Origin: Hyalella azteca
Taxonomy: Eukaryota; Arthropoda; Malacostraca; Amphipoda; Hyalellidae
Reading direction: 5' to 3'
DNA: 64,000 nt
Assembly: GCF_000764305.2 (NCBI RefSeq)
Contig: NW_025940754.1
Coordinates: forward strand, 248,001-312,000
Shown here in pieces: positions 1 through 11,062 of this stretch. A model generated the notes under the pieces. It was not told the origin of the DNA and did not search any database. It worked only from the letters and a program-made list of their open reading frames with translations. Each line of letters opens with the position of its first letter. Position 1 is the stretch's first letter. Made by a program: the position numbers and the translations under genes.

Positions 1-1502
1 TTTTAACCAATCGATCAAAAAGTTAAGACCAGTCAGAATAAATACATAATTCCTTGTCTCTGAAATTCCCTTAAAGCTTCATTATCTGCTCCGCAATGCA
101 TCATCATTAACTTTTTCTCTTAAAAGAACACCGGTAGCAGATTGCCGACACGGAAACTATCGTGTATACTATTGCGGAAATTTACCAACAATATTAATTA
201 AGAAAAACTGAAACTTTGTTTCCAGATTATTTTTACAAAATGAGAATTGGACAGCAGTACCGCTATAAAACTTGAAAATTCAAATGAGAAATTTCACGTT
301 CTCCATTATGAACAACATAGAAATTCATCACACGAAAACATGACATGACAACGTAAAATGATAAAGCGTACCGTATTGGAACCTCAATTATTAATTTAAT
401 TTCCAGCGAGCCCCGCATTTCTATCATTAAAGGAGCGATTCGGTTTGAATGTTAGGCGTAATTTGCGCGTGTTTCTGGACTCGAAATTTGGTCCTAAAAG
501 TTGTCCATGTTTGCGCTGCGTCGGCGAGCGGTGAGGCTGCATTGCCAACTTGTCATGGAGTCTTTTGTATGGAAACTTCTCAATAATGTCGCATTGCAGA
601 TTACAACTGTTGCAGGTTTCCAGTGAAAAATAATATGAAGCAGCCAGTTTTCGGGTCTATAGCAACTTAGCGAAAGGATTTGACAAACGCATATCAATTG
701 TCATAGATGTGATTAACCTAGCAAATGACAATAATTGTTAGCATTAATTGCGCTAATTGATAAAATTCTTTAATAATCAAGAGAACTTGAGCGCTGTTCG
801 AATAATTCCATACCTTATTACTGATTACCACTCCTATGCAAATAATACATTCCTTAATTAATAGGGTCTAATCTTATTATTTCGTATAAATCATATTATT
901 TTTATAGTCTGTCTCACAATAACCTGAAATAGACCTAATATTACAATTTTTATGATATATCGAAAATGACTTTCCATGGCAATAAGTTGTGTCCATGACT
1001 TGATGGTTATTTCTTCGGCAATTTAAGATTTAGTACGATGCCATGAGAATGCGATCAAGTTTCTGAAATCAGCATAATTAGAATTAGGAGAATGAGAGGC
1101 AATTTTTAATGTTTTATTGGAGTTAATCCGCTCGAATGATTGCAAAATATAAAAAAATCACCCGAAGTTCTTATTGCATGATAAAAAATATTACATTGCC
1201 GACACGAGTGTTAACCAACACTAGATGTAGCTAATCGACCTCACTTGAGGTTAAAATATTCAAACTATATCGATCCCTCTGCTCCGTTCCGACCGTTCTG
1301 AACTCAAACTCTGGAAAGTTGGTTCAGGTTCTCCCGTAAATTGGTTCCATATACTCCCCCCTAAAGGTCCCGGGGGAGGGAAAGATGTTTGCATAATCTG
1401 CAATATTCAGGAAGCCGACTGATATCAGAGCTTAAAGCGTCCTTCTGCTTTTTATTCGTGCATAATTATAGGCAGACCTCAAAAAGGACCCAGGCCCTGG
1501 AG
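1..1502. other. AT-rich stretch without recognisable gene
   Basis: No coding region, RNA gene or transposon end is recognisable. The stretch is mostly A/T with scattered TTAATT and TAATTG motifs, especially at 700-780. The only compositional break is a short G/C run around 1357-1381, where a C6 tract and a CGGGGGAG tract form the arms of a small inverted repeat. The few open frames are short and show no protein-like composition. Confidence 0.6.
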
Positions 1503-1622
1503 CCGCCCTCATCATATCAGGCCGCCATGGTGGATGTCTGCACCGCCCTCATCATATCAGGCCGCCATGGTGGATGTCTGCACCGCCCTCATCATATCAG
1601 GCCGTCATGGTGGATGTCTGCA
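1503..1622. repeat. Tandem repeat, 3 x 40 bp
   Basis: Three consecutive 40-bp units begin at 1503, 1543 and 1583. They are identical except for one C/T change in the third unit. Each unit contains CCGCCATGGTGGATG, close to a palindrome, and units 1 and 2 match an ideal vertebrate-style Kozak context around an ATG. The array is GC-rich against AT-rich flanks and is followed by an A-rich run at about 1640-1658. An open frame on the plus strand simply reads through it. Confidence 0.95.
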
Positions 1623-4600
1623 CGTGTGTTCAAGCGTAGCGAAAAAAAAAAAATAAAAATGTAATTTCCATGGGAAGTTCCCAAATAAAATCGTGGTGAA
1701 TGGGAAGTATGCATTGGGAGAAAATTGTTTTTATGAATTAATAGAATTGTTAACATGGGTGCAGTGCGAATGAAGGCGCACTTCGTATGAAAATTCTTCG
1801 ATGTGATTCGGAAAGACATTGACATGGCGAGTTGAATCAAATATGAGCTTGAATAAACCAAACTCTACAGTCTACATGAAGTCATAAATTTTTCTAGGGT
1901 AAGATGATTGAGGTGACTTCTTCGTATATGGAGAAATCGTGTCAAAAACAAGTTAATCATAGAGTGCTCCTTATTTACCTCTAAGTTTTTTGTAATTCGT
2001 TCGTTCGTGAAGATGATTTCTGGAAAGGGTCATAGGAAATCGAATGAGAAAACTCATTGACTCACACGAATAGTAAATTCGCCTCGGAATTAAAATTTTC
2101 CCCAAAAAAATACAAAGTTAATTTTTGAGGAAAAAGAATCCAAAATACTAGAGAATAACAAAATACCAGAAGTACCAAAAATAGCAGAAGTACCAAAATA
2201 ATTGTATTTTGGCATGTAAGGAGTGCATAAATAATTACATGAATATTATGTGTAGACAAAACTTTTATATGGAAAGCAAGCCTTACTTTCATCGAAATTC
2301 TGAGACTTAAAATTCTTCCTCTTTTAAAGCAATGAGAAAAATCTGAGGAAGAAATTAAAGCGCAACAAGCGATCCCTTTAACAAAGAATTTGCAAGAAAA
2401 TCAAGGCTAAGGTCATAAAATAAGACAACGAATTGAAGGTTAGGCAAATCTGGTGCTTCTTCACCGAAAATTTATCAATGAAATTCGAGGCTTGTTCTGA
2501 GCAAAATTCTAAGGATTGCCGTATCAATTACCATAGATCAAGACGCACAAGTTTGTCACTGCAAATGGCCAACGTTCCGAAGCTGCCATTACACAATGTC
2601 TCTCAGTAAAACCAATTGCCGGCACTGAAATATGCGGCAAAAGGCCATTTCGGCCGTCGGTTTCAACGTCTGAAGAAAAGAAAGCTGGCAAAATTTTACT
2701 CATTGACGTAGAGATGCTATCGATAGAATTGCGTCGCCAGAGTTGGGCCGTTACTGCTCAGGAAGAAGAAAGATATTTTTGAAAGATATAAAAAAACTGC
2801 CTCGAAACATTGTCGTACTGGATGGAAGACTCGGCTAAGATGACAGTTATAGGTAGCGCATTAGGTTTACGTAGTTTTACCATCTTTGCTGGTTAGGCCT
2901 GCTATTACATGCTAAATAAAAAAATTGAGGGATTTTTATCAAGGGAAAGCATGCACGTTTCAAACGTCTTGTATTAATTTTTCATTTCATTTACCTGCAT
3001 ACATTACTTTATTGCTTCCAACGATAATTTCTTTCAAGAAGTTGTAATATAAGGAATATTATTTCTTGAGGTAAGTTAGGCTACAGGGGTTAGTGTAATC
3101 CATCTGATTAAAGATACAAGACCTCATTTTTTCTATTTCGTCTGCAGCCTTGCAGGTTTCTGTCTTTATTATCAGTTGGGGATTTTTTCAGTGTGATTTC
3201 CTTTCTTTCCTCAGTTTTCCATAAGCATTATCTTCCACTGAACTTTAGCCGAAATTGATTGCAATTAGCACTCAGAACTTTTAAATTACGATCTTGTAGC
3301 ATTGTTAATATGGGTGCAGTGCGGTTGTAGTTGTAGCGGTAGTTATCACGGTATATATTTGAAGCTCGTTAAAAATTCCTGGTTTTTACATCCACTCCAT
3401 CTTTATCTGTACCAGCAAAATTCACTCGGGAGATTATTTAAGGTTAATATATTTCATTTCCTTGTTCAGGTTTTTCGCACGGCTGGATGATGAACACCGA
3501 GTCTGGTGATTCATAAGATGTTGTTCTTGAGCTGAATAGATGGCGGGTGTCATTTGAATGCGTCCGTAAATAATTGCAGCTGCCGATATTGCCTCCGAGA
3601 AACGCCTTGTATCACACGATAGACAACCACAACATCGGCATCTTGCATACTATATTTTTCCCTGCAATTTATGAAGCCCATATGTTTTGGAGTTTTCACT
3701 CGTGGTTTTTGGTAGTGATTACTTTGGTCACTATTTCTTTGAAAGGATTTTAGCCCCTTTTTTTCTTTTTTATAAATAGACACAATTTTCTCTGTGGTGC
3801 ACAAAGAGATTTATTCTTTGATGGCTTGAAAGTCAGAAAGGCATAATGGTTCTTGCGTTTGACGTCAGGAAGGGCAGCATAAAATTCTATTTACAAAATT
3901 GTTAGCAAAATATTCTCTTCAAAATACAAATATAGAATTTTGCTTTGTAACAAAATTTGTATTAAATGCCCATGAAAATTGTTATATTATAGTCTAGAAA
4001 GTTTTATAAAGCTGCTCATGCCAGTGTTTATGAATGAAAATAAATGATCCGGCACGTTGTATGAAAATGGTAGATTTTCAAGGCTAAGGCTACGCATTCG
4101 GCGTTCAAAATTGTGCTTGCGGAATAAAATGAAAATGTATTCAGTGAGGCACAATTTCAAAAAGTCGGCTTCTCGTTTATATAAATGTGTGAGTGCATCT
4201 TCGGACAATTCAAAACGCAAAATCTTAAATACGTGGAGGCAATTAATATTAAACCAGGAATTATACTAGGAAATTGACTTCGCTGCATATCGACGAGGCC
4301 ACGTTGCTTGGGGTCATCGTTGTTGAAAATCATGGCAATATCAGCGGCGGCCAACAGCTGGCCATTCATTGGCCGCATATTAGCGGATTCTTATTTTAAA
4401 GAGGTTGCTTTGGTCCGTTTTAGAAGACCATTGAGCAAACCAAGACGTAATTTATGCATAGGCGTCGTCAAAGTGAATGCGAGATCAAACGTCACAGCTC
4501 TTTTGAGTTCACATCAAAACAATTATGAGGGAAACTGCACGACTGGAACCTTCGCTCGCGCGCACGTCTAACTCGCCCGCCACTGCGCATGGGCCGAAAT

Positions 4601-5150
4601 TGCTACGCTTGATACTCAAAACTCACGGACAAAGGAGCGAGACGTGGTATCATAATTAATTATTAACGTTGCATAATTTTAAACGAAAACAATATAGTCG
4701 ATTCAACAAGAAAAATACAGATGTTATTGCAGGTAGTTCAAAGTGCTGTTAGTGGTTGATCATTTTCATTTATATAATTTAATAACTAACTAAGAAGAGG
4801 CTGGCCGAAATGTTCTCCGATGTAACGTTTTAAATGTTGTTTTGCTGTTTTTAATGTTTTGCTGTAAAAAAAATAAATAAGATGAAACGGTAGCGATTAG
4901 GACACAAATCAATGACTTTATTTCCCTGTTAATGTCCTCGGCCACGCTGGTGCTGCCTTCATCGTCGGTCGTCCATCTGACATCGCCCATCAAGCAATGC
5001 CAGGAGTTGATGTAGAACTTGACGAAAGCGCGAAACAAGCCCTCATTTGAGCAAGCTAACTCATGATGCTGTTTTAGTTGCTTCTGGCTGATGAAACACT
5101 GATGATTCTTGATTTTGCTCTAAAACGCATCCAGTCGTATTTTGGAGGTC
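1623..5150. other. AT-rich stretch without recognisable gene
   Basis: No gene is recognisable. Small structures seen: two adjacent 18-bp units sharing CAGAAGTACCAAA at 2162-2197, ending in a palindrome whose arms are CCAAAATA and TATTTTGG (2192-2211). A GC-richer patch lies at about 4535-4600. Short frames on both strands have no conserved motif. The part next to 5150 may still belong to the decayed LINE but carries no motif I can place. Confidence 0.5.
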
Positions 5151-5905
5151 TCAGGGTGAAATCAACGAACCTCCTCTTTCCCTTACTGATATCGGCAAGG
5201 CATTGAACTGCTGACCCGACGCGGTGAGACGGGTACGGATCCTTTCGACGAGTCTTGTTGCACTGTGCCAAGAGTAAGTTGGGTCCAAAGCTAGCAGCAG
5301 TATTAAAGGTAAGGGATTATAAGGTACCTGATGAGTGTGAACATTGGTTACGCTTTCTTGTTCGTAACGTCTGCAAGATCTTCCACATCTGTCGCTCGCC
5401 TCTTGTAGTTCTTGCCGCTATGTGGCCACCAAACGTGACCGTACTTCGTAACTAGTTGCTTCTGATCAATTTCTATGGCGTTTGTTGACAGGTAGTGTTG
5501 TTCCATCACGATTTCTCTTCCAGCTCTCTATCTCAGAACCTTAAACTTGACGCCTTCGAATTTCATTTTGTTTACAAGGGCCCGATCACGTATTGAAGGC
5601 CTTTCTTCTTTGCAGCCCATCAACAAGTACCTTATAGCAATCGTCATCAGCATCCTGTTGTCATCCCTAAATGACGATGTAGAGACGAAGCTCCTGTCCA
5701 TGTTCATTTCGGTGATGTGAATGAGGAAAAAGGAAGGGCCAAGCATCACTCTCTGTGACACCTACTTTTCCTTATCTCCTCGCTCGATATTTAGCCTCCA
5801 CCAACGATAGCTTATGATCTGTCGGTCAGGAAGTTATGGATCCACGCAAACAACTCCCTCCGCCTACATGGTCCTAACTTCTGAAAAGCAGTCAATTCAT
5901 GTTCC
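5151..5905 (-). pseudogene. Decayed non-LTR retrotransposon (LINE) reverse transcriptase
   Basis: Read on the minus strand, this shows several blocks of a CR1/jockey-type reverse transcriptase in the correct order but in shifting frames. Near 5900-5820 is a block like the region after the first catalytic Asp, including FAWIHNFLTDRS. Near 5761-5700 is VSQRVMLGPSFFLIHI, matching the family's VPQGSVLGPLLFLIYI block. At about 5665 is SSFRDD, where the family has FADD, so both Asp survive but Ala is Arg. Near 5540 is MKFEGVKFKVLR, equivalent to the family's MxFNxxKFxVLRYG block. Near 5216-5190 GQQFNALP matches the C-terminal GxRLFNALP block. Stops and at least two frameshifts separate the blocks, so it cannot encode a working enzyme. 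No endonuclease domain or poly-A/simple tail was identified. I am confident of the reverse transcriptase and less so of the clade. Confidence 0.82.
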
Positions 5906-8101
5906 CATGAAGAACACTCACATAGAACCATTTCTTTGACTTAAGACTGTAAATAACCACGTGCTCTGGCAACTGTTATCATAAGTAAAGCCGAACCGGA
6001 TGGCCAAGCAAAATATTTTTTTAAATTATATGCATCCATGCCATTTTTTAGCCGGTGCCGAATCTTTGCCGGCCTAAATCTTCGGTAGATAAGCCATTCA
6101 TTTCTACGGAAAACAAATGCAGGTACCGATAAACTCTGAAAGATCACAGAACATACTACATACGGATTTCGGAACATTCAAAATAAGGAATAAAGAACCG
6201 ACAGAACATAGAATCAAGAATAGAAATAACGAGGAATCAGATGAAAACGAAATAGGGAAAAACAAAACAGGAAATTTAGAATAGAAAAAAAACACAAAAT
6301 CCAGAACAGAAAAACAAATGGAAAATTCAAAATAGTAAGCAGAGATGAAACGATGTACGGAACTAGTATTTTCGACTATATTCATGCCATCCGGTAATGA
6401 AGCAAACTTCTAGTCGATTCTCTTTTGTGAAACAAATTTATAGGCTTTCTTAATAAGTTAAGTTCTCATAAGTTAACTTCAAAAAATATTGTAAATTGAG
6501 AAAAATCGAGTATTCTCAGATAAAATGTTGTATGAAACCATGAATAGTAAATTTTCATGCTAATAAATTACTGATTACTTCCATTATATTTTCTTTAAAT
6601 TTTCATGCAGATGTTCATACAAATTTCGGATAAGAGTTTTTAATTACGCGGCACCAGCAGCAAAGGTGTTGTACCTGATCCCTGTCTAATTAGATGACCT
6701 CACTCCAATATTGAAGTAGCGATGCAACCGCATTCTAATTAAAAAATGCGAGCTTGACTTCAGGCACAAATGCGTTTTATTAGATAACGAAATGAAAGAA
6801 AGTCGTTGTATTGCTAGAAAAATATTGTAATATCAAACGACTGCAGCACCACGGTTAGAAAGAGACGAAATCAAAAGGCTAAATTATCAAATATCCTTAT
6901 ATTTGAGGGAAACTTTTGATCATAGAAAAACTTGCCGTAAAATAATTTTCACTTAATAATCTAACTTAGCTTTAGTAAAATTTAATTTGCATTCAATAAA
7001 CAAAACACCTTTCTGACATAGCCATGTACGTGTTCTCTTTCCGAACTTCTAATAAATCTATTAAGAAAAAAGAGCGCCTGCGGGAGAATTGAAGACAAAA
7101 CTTTCAAGACACATCTCGGGAGCTTCTCTGGATACCACAGTGCTCCCGCAGGATTCATTCGGACCTTTGACAGAACCAAACTTCATGGATCCCACCCTAC
7201 CGATTTACTGTAGCCTCATTTGTGGAGCACTGATGGAGACTTAAGCTCACTACGCCAGCCGCCCTGAGGACCGTCGACTTCCACCCACTCCATGTGCGCG
7301 GTGTGACCCATCCTAAGCCAGGCCGATCCTCAATTCATACACCGTAAGTTCGGCAGTGAATACGTGTATCTCTGTGACCGGAAAGGTGTTTTGTGAAGAT
7401 CCTAAGCCGCTTCACGGCCTGTTCTTATAATAAAGACGATGTGCCTCATTTAAGTCAATTAAAGTAATTGATAGTCGATAACGAAATGACAAGTGATTTA
7501 AATGATTGCAATAATAGCTTTAATTGATAAAATTGATTAATTGTAACACGATCATAGTTCTACTGGCGATAGAAATTTTTCGCCAGGTTCCTATGACTTT
7601 AATTGATAACTTTTTCTGATCTATGTTCCATATACCAGTGACCTGTTGACGTGACTCTGACGTCATCCGTCAGCAGAATCAAAATCGGCACTTCGTTGAA
7701 CGAATATGGCGGGGATTACACGTCCTCAAGCAGCTTCATTACACGTCCTCAAGCAGAACATCATTCAATAAACTGATTTTCTTTGTCTCGAATTTTATGT
7801 CCCGCCATAAGTTTTTCGTTATAAATAGAAAAAAATTTGATATTGGAACACCACCTGCCGGAATTTGGTAGCATCTTGTTTCTTTGAAATGCTGTAGAAT
7901 GAAATCTGACTGGAAACATGAATGTAGAAGCAAGGGTTGAAAAAATCTAATTAAAAGCATTATGATGATCTTATTTCAACTATGTAAATGATCGTGTTTA
8001 GTTTACTAGTGTAAAAGAAAAACATTTCGTCATTTCGTAAAGCTTATTACAAAATTAAAATTTAGTCCTGCAAATCTGTATTTAATCTTATGCGATTTAC
8101 T
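5906..8101. other. Intergenic stretch with a GC-richer island and homeodomain-like sites
   Basis: No gene is recognisable. The stretch at 7080-7440 is clearly GC-richer than its surroundings. It contains a short inverted pair (CCTGCGGGAG and CTCCCGCAGG) and ends with AATAAAG at about 7429, a possible poly(A) signal. Its frames do not match a family I know. At 7455-7607 there is a cluster of TAATTG-type sites. The rest is AT-rich with no structure I can support. Confidence 0.5.
7455..7607. promoter_or_regulatory. Cluster of TAATTG-type (homeodomain-like) sites, possible enhancer
   Basis: About 150 bp contains CAATTA (7457), TAATTG (7465), TTTAATTGAT (about 7519), GATTAATTG (about 7534) and a second TTTAATTGAT (about 7598). 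TAATTG/CAATTA is the core bound by many homeodomain proteins. The two TTTAATTGAT copies are identical. A similar TTAATTG/CTAATTGAT arrangement occurs at 740-765. In AT-rich DNA such cores arise often by chance, so a regulatory role is only a suggestion. Confidence 0.2.
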
Positions 8102-8204
8102 CTCACTCGTATTTACTCACTCATCACACTCGTATGCACTTATCACATTCATACGCACTAATCACACTCACTCACTCACCTACACTCGTATGCACTCATC
8201 ATAT
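8102..8204. repeat. Degenerate tandem repeat, about 19-20 bp
   Basis: About five imperfect units built on CACTCGTATGCACT and CTCATCACA follow one another, with a plain (CACT)-rich patch at 8165-8180. The units vary by substitutions and small indels. No coding potential is seen. Confidence 0.75.
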
Positions 8205-8288
8205 TGATTCTTGCAAACGGCTTATGGTGACAGCTGAGTGAGTTAAGTCGCTGGGAATAGTATTTGTACATACATAAGGAATGCCCTT

Positions 8289-8361
8289 ACATGTGTACAT
8301 AATATGTGTTTACAGAATATATGTGTACATAATATATGTGTAAATAATATGTGTGTATGTA
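8289..8361. repeat. Degenerate TG/TA-rich tandem repeat
   Basis: Repeats of ATATGTGTACATAAT and close variants recur about every 18-20 bp. The tract has alternating purine-pyrimidine character (ATGTGTACAT). It lies about 85 bp beyond the CACTCGTATG repeat and has an unrelated unit. Confidence 0.7.
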
Positions 8362-9053
8362 AGATGAACTATTACTGACTCATGAACGAGATTACCACTT
8401 GCTTATCTAACATACTTCACATTGTAAAAGTAGTAAATTTTGAGTATATACGTTTTTATTTTGTATCTATAGCGTTGGATAGTAAAGACGCCATCTTGGA
8501 AGATTTTATCACCGAAAAACAAATGTTAAACAATATTAAAAAATGTTCCTAAAGTCGTATCTTTTTGTACGACTAACGGCCACTCGTGACAAAAATTGCA
8601 GAAACTTCTGGAATTTAATGAGAATTGTAACCATTCGACAATCCAAGTCCCCACCCGATTGATTTTTGTCAACTTTCATTTGAATTAATTTGTTAAAATA
8701 ACTAAAAACTTGTACTGCTCTGCCACAATACCATCAAATCTGCTGTCTGAATGAATAATTTTCAAATGGCCCAAATATATCTTGAATTAAACTACTTTTG
8801 AAACTTTCTTTTGGCAGAACTAGTGTTAGATTCCAGAAATTTTCGCAACACTCCAAAATATCGGCGACGCGAGCTGTGAAAAGTGGTGCACAGCTTCCTG
8901 TTTGTGGGAGAAGTGCTTCTTTCAAACAAATCTCTGTAGTAGCACAATGGCGTACCGTCCAAGAGGCCTTGCAAGCTACGCAAGGAATTCTTCTCGCTCA
9001 AAAGAACTGAAAATGACGATAAAGGAATGACAAAATGGCAAGCAGAACCGCAT
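8362..9053. other. Stretch without recognisable gene
   Basis: Nothing recognisable. Overlapping short frames on both strands around 8735-9010 cover the same bases, and neither has a conserved motif. The 8800-9000 part is less AT-rich than average but has no splice-site pair I would trust. Confidence 0.5.
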
Positions 9054-9466
9054 CTATACGTCCACGATAACGTGGCCGGTGCACTTGGTGGAATTTATTG
9101 AAGATATATCAAGGCGCCTCACCTTACCGCATCCACGATGATGGTGCTGGTGCACGAAGGGAAATTTTTGAAGAAATATCATGGTGTAACCTTCATATAT
9201 CCATGATAGTGGTGCTGAAATTATTAATGATGCTGTGCTCAATGGTGGGAATATATTAAAAAATAACATGGCGCACCAGCTTCGTAAATCCACAATGCTA
9301 TAGTTGGTGCGTCAGGATAAAATGTCTTAGATACTCGTATAACATTTCACTACACCTTACTGCGTCCACGATGATGGTGATGCTGGAGCACCATCGGGAA
9401 AACTATTAAAGGTATAACACGGCACAACGCCTCACAGCATCAAAGATGATGGTTCGACTGTATCGA
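9054..9466. repeat. Degenerate tandem repeat, about 70-90 bp
   Basis: A motif like TCCACGATGATGGTGCTGG recurs at about 9060, 9132, 9199, 9290, 9366 and 9440, each followed by a GAAxxATTAA-like segment and a CATGGCG or CACGGCAC segment. The spacing of 67-91 bp and the heavy divergence suggest an old array of about six units. It is the oldest-looking of the larger arrays in the window. Confidence 0.6.
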
Positions 9467-10221
9467 AGATCTTTGAAAAAGATCGAAAAATAATTTTCGA
9501 AGAAGGAATAATAATCGAAATAAGTGATGACATAGCAAAGAGCTGCTGCTCGATGTGTGCCCAATCTCGCTAAGACAAAAAAATCTATATTCCCGCGTAT
9601 TGTGGTAGTGCAATAGCAGGAAGGCAATTTTCGCCGGTGTTTATAACCTCGTAAGATCTCGAGCGGCCGTACTCGCTGATTACTTTTCTGTGGTCGAATA
9701 TTTCGCGTTCAGCAAGAATTTAAAGCGCGTGGTTTAATAAATATCAATTGAAAGAAATTAACTAATGTGAAGTTCGAAAATGAAATCATTTTGTCAATAA
9801 TGTGTCCTGTAATGGATATTTATAAAACTTACAGAACAATGATGAGAAATTATTTAATATTATCCGCGGACGAAATTTTATTTAATATTCTTTCCGCAGA
9901 TTTAAATACGTAGACGTATTTAAATTACTTGCATTCCTTAGAGATGAAACTTTTTTGTCAATGACGAGCTATGTGGACAATATTTAAATTTACACATTTC
10001 TTGGATATGGAGTTATTTAGGTAATAACGTGTTCTGTTAACGATATTAACGCTTCTTATATACGTAAGCTTTATATATCATTTCGGCTGGTAAGCTAGGT
10101 TTTCATGCAACGCTATATGCTTATCTAGGTTTATCTCATCACACAGTCGTTTCTCCGGGTAGTTGGTTTTCAATAGACTTTTTTTTAAATAATTTTGGCT
10201 GCAAGCGTTGCTATTTTCAGG
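9467..10221. other. AT-rich stretch without recognisable gene
   Basis: Nothing recognisable apart from a short direct duplication around ATTTAAATACGTAGACGTATTTAAAT (about 9900-9925), which is itself a palindrome centred on an ACGT. No coding region is supported. Confidence 0.5.
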
Positions 10222-10932
10222 GCAGACGTACGGTCATCAATGCAGACTATGCGGTTATCAGTGCAATTAGTACGGCTATCAGTGCAGACGGTACGGTCAA
10301 CAGTGCAGACGGTACGGTCATCAGTGCAGACGGCACGTTAATCAGTACAGACGACACATTTGTCAGTACAGACGGCACATTTATCGGTGCAGACGGTACG
10401 GTTATCAGTGCAGACGGCTCGTTTATCAGTACAGACGGGACGGTTATCAGTGCAGACGACACATTCATCAATACAGACGACACGTTTATCAGTGCAGACG
10501 GCACGTTTATCAGTGCAGACGAAACATTCATCAATACAGACGACACGTTTATCAGTACAGACGACACGTTTATCATTAGACGGCACGTTTATCAGTACAG
10601 ACGATACATTAATCAGTGCAGACGACAAGTTTATCAGTGCAGATGGCCCGTTTATCAGTGCAGACGGTACATTTATCAGTGCAGACGGTACGGTTATCAG
10701 TGCAGACGACACGTTTATCAGTGCAGACGGCACGTTTATCAGTGTATACGGCACGTTTATCAGTGTATACGGCACGTTTATCAGTGCAGACGGTACGTTT
10801 ATCAGTGCAGACGACACGTTTATCAGTGCAGACGGCAAGTTTATCAGTGTATACGGCACGTTTATCAGTGCAGACAGCGCGGTTATCAGTGCAGACAGCG
10901 CGGTTATCAGTGCAGACAGCACGGTTATCAGT
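10222..10932. repeat. 21-bp minisatellite, about 34 units
   Basis: The unit is about 21 bp with core TTTATCAGTGCAGACGGCAC, and 711 bp holds about 34 units. Variants affect mainly the three bases after CAGACG and a GTATACGG version in four units (10743-10860). Because 21 is a multiple of three and the unit lacks stops, frames on both strands stay open for 100-220 codons as seven-residue repeats such as LSVQTVR, FISADGT and INVPSAL. These are by-products of the repeat; no start context, splice site or non-repeat domain supports a protein. Each unit carries TTATCA, the complement of the GATA-factor core TGATAA, so the array holds about thirty such cores spaced two helical turns apart. Confidence 0.97.
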
Positions 10933-11062
10933 GACAGCGTCGGAGATAAGGGCTGACAGTCGGAGCGCTGACGGTGCACAGGAGCGCAGCGCTCAGACAC
11001 TCGGACTGAGGGCCGGAAGAGCGAGCCTGTCGCTGCTGACAGCCGCCGCCTCGAGGAGAGAA
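10933..11062. other. GC-rich boundary of the 21-bp array
   Basis: The 21-bp array passes into about 130 bp of GC-rich sequence with partial repeats of GCTGACAGTCGGAGC (about 10953 and 10971) and ending in CCGCCGCCTCGAGG. It contrasts sharply with the AT-rich DNA from 11063 on. It may be a diverged end of the array; no function is evident. Confidence 0.5.

Noticed and set aside
4790..5038. 82-codon minus-strand frame as the 3' continuation of the LINE
   Set aside because: It follows the reverse-transcriptase fossil but carries no block that I could match to the family.
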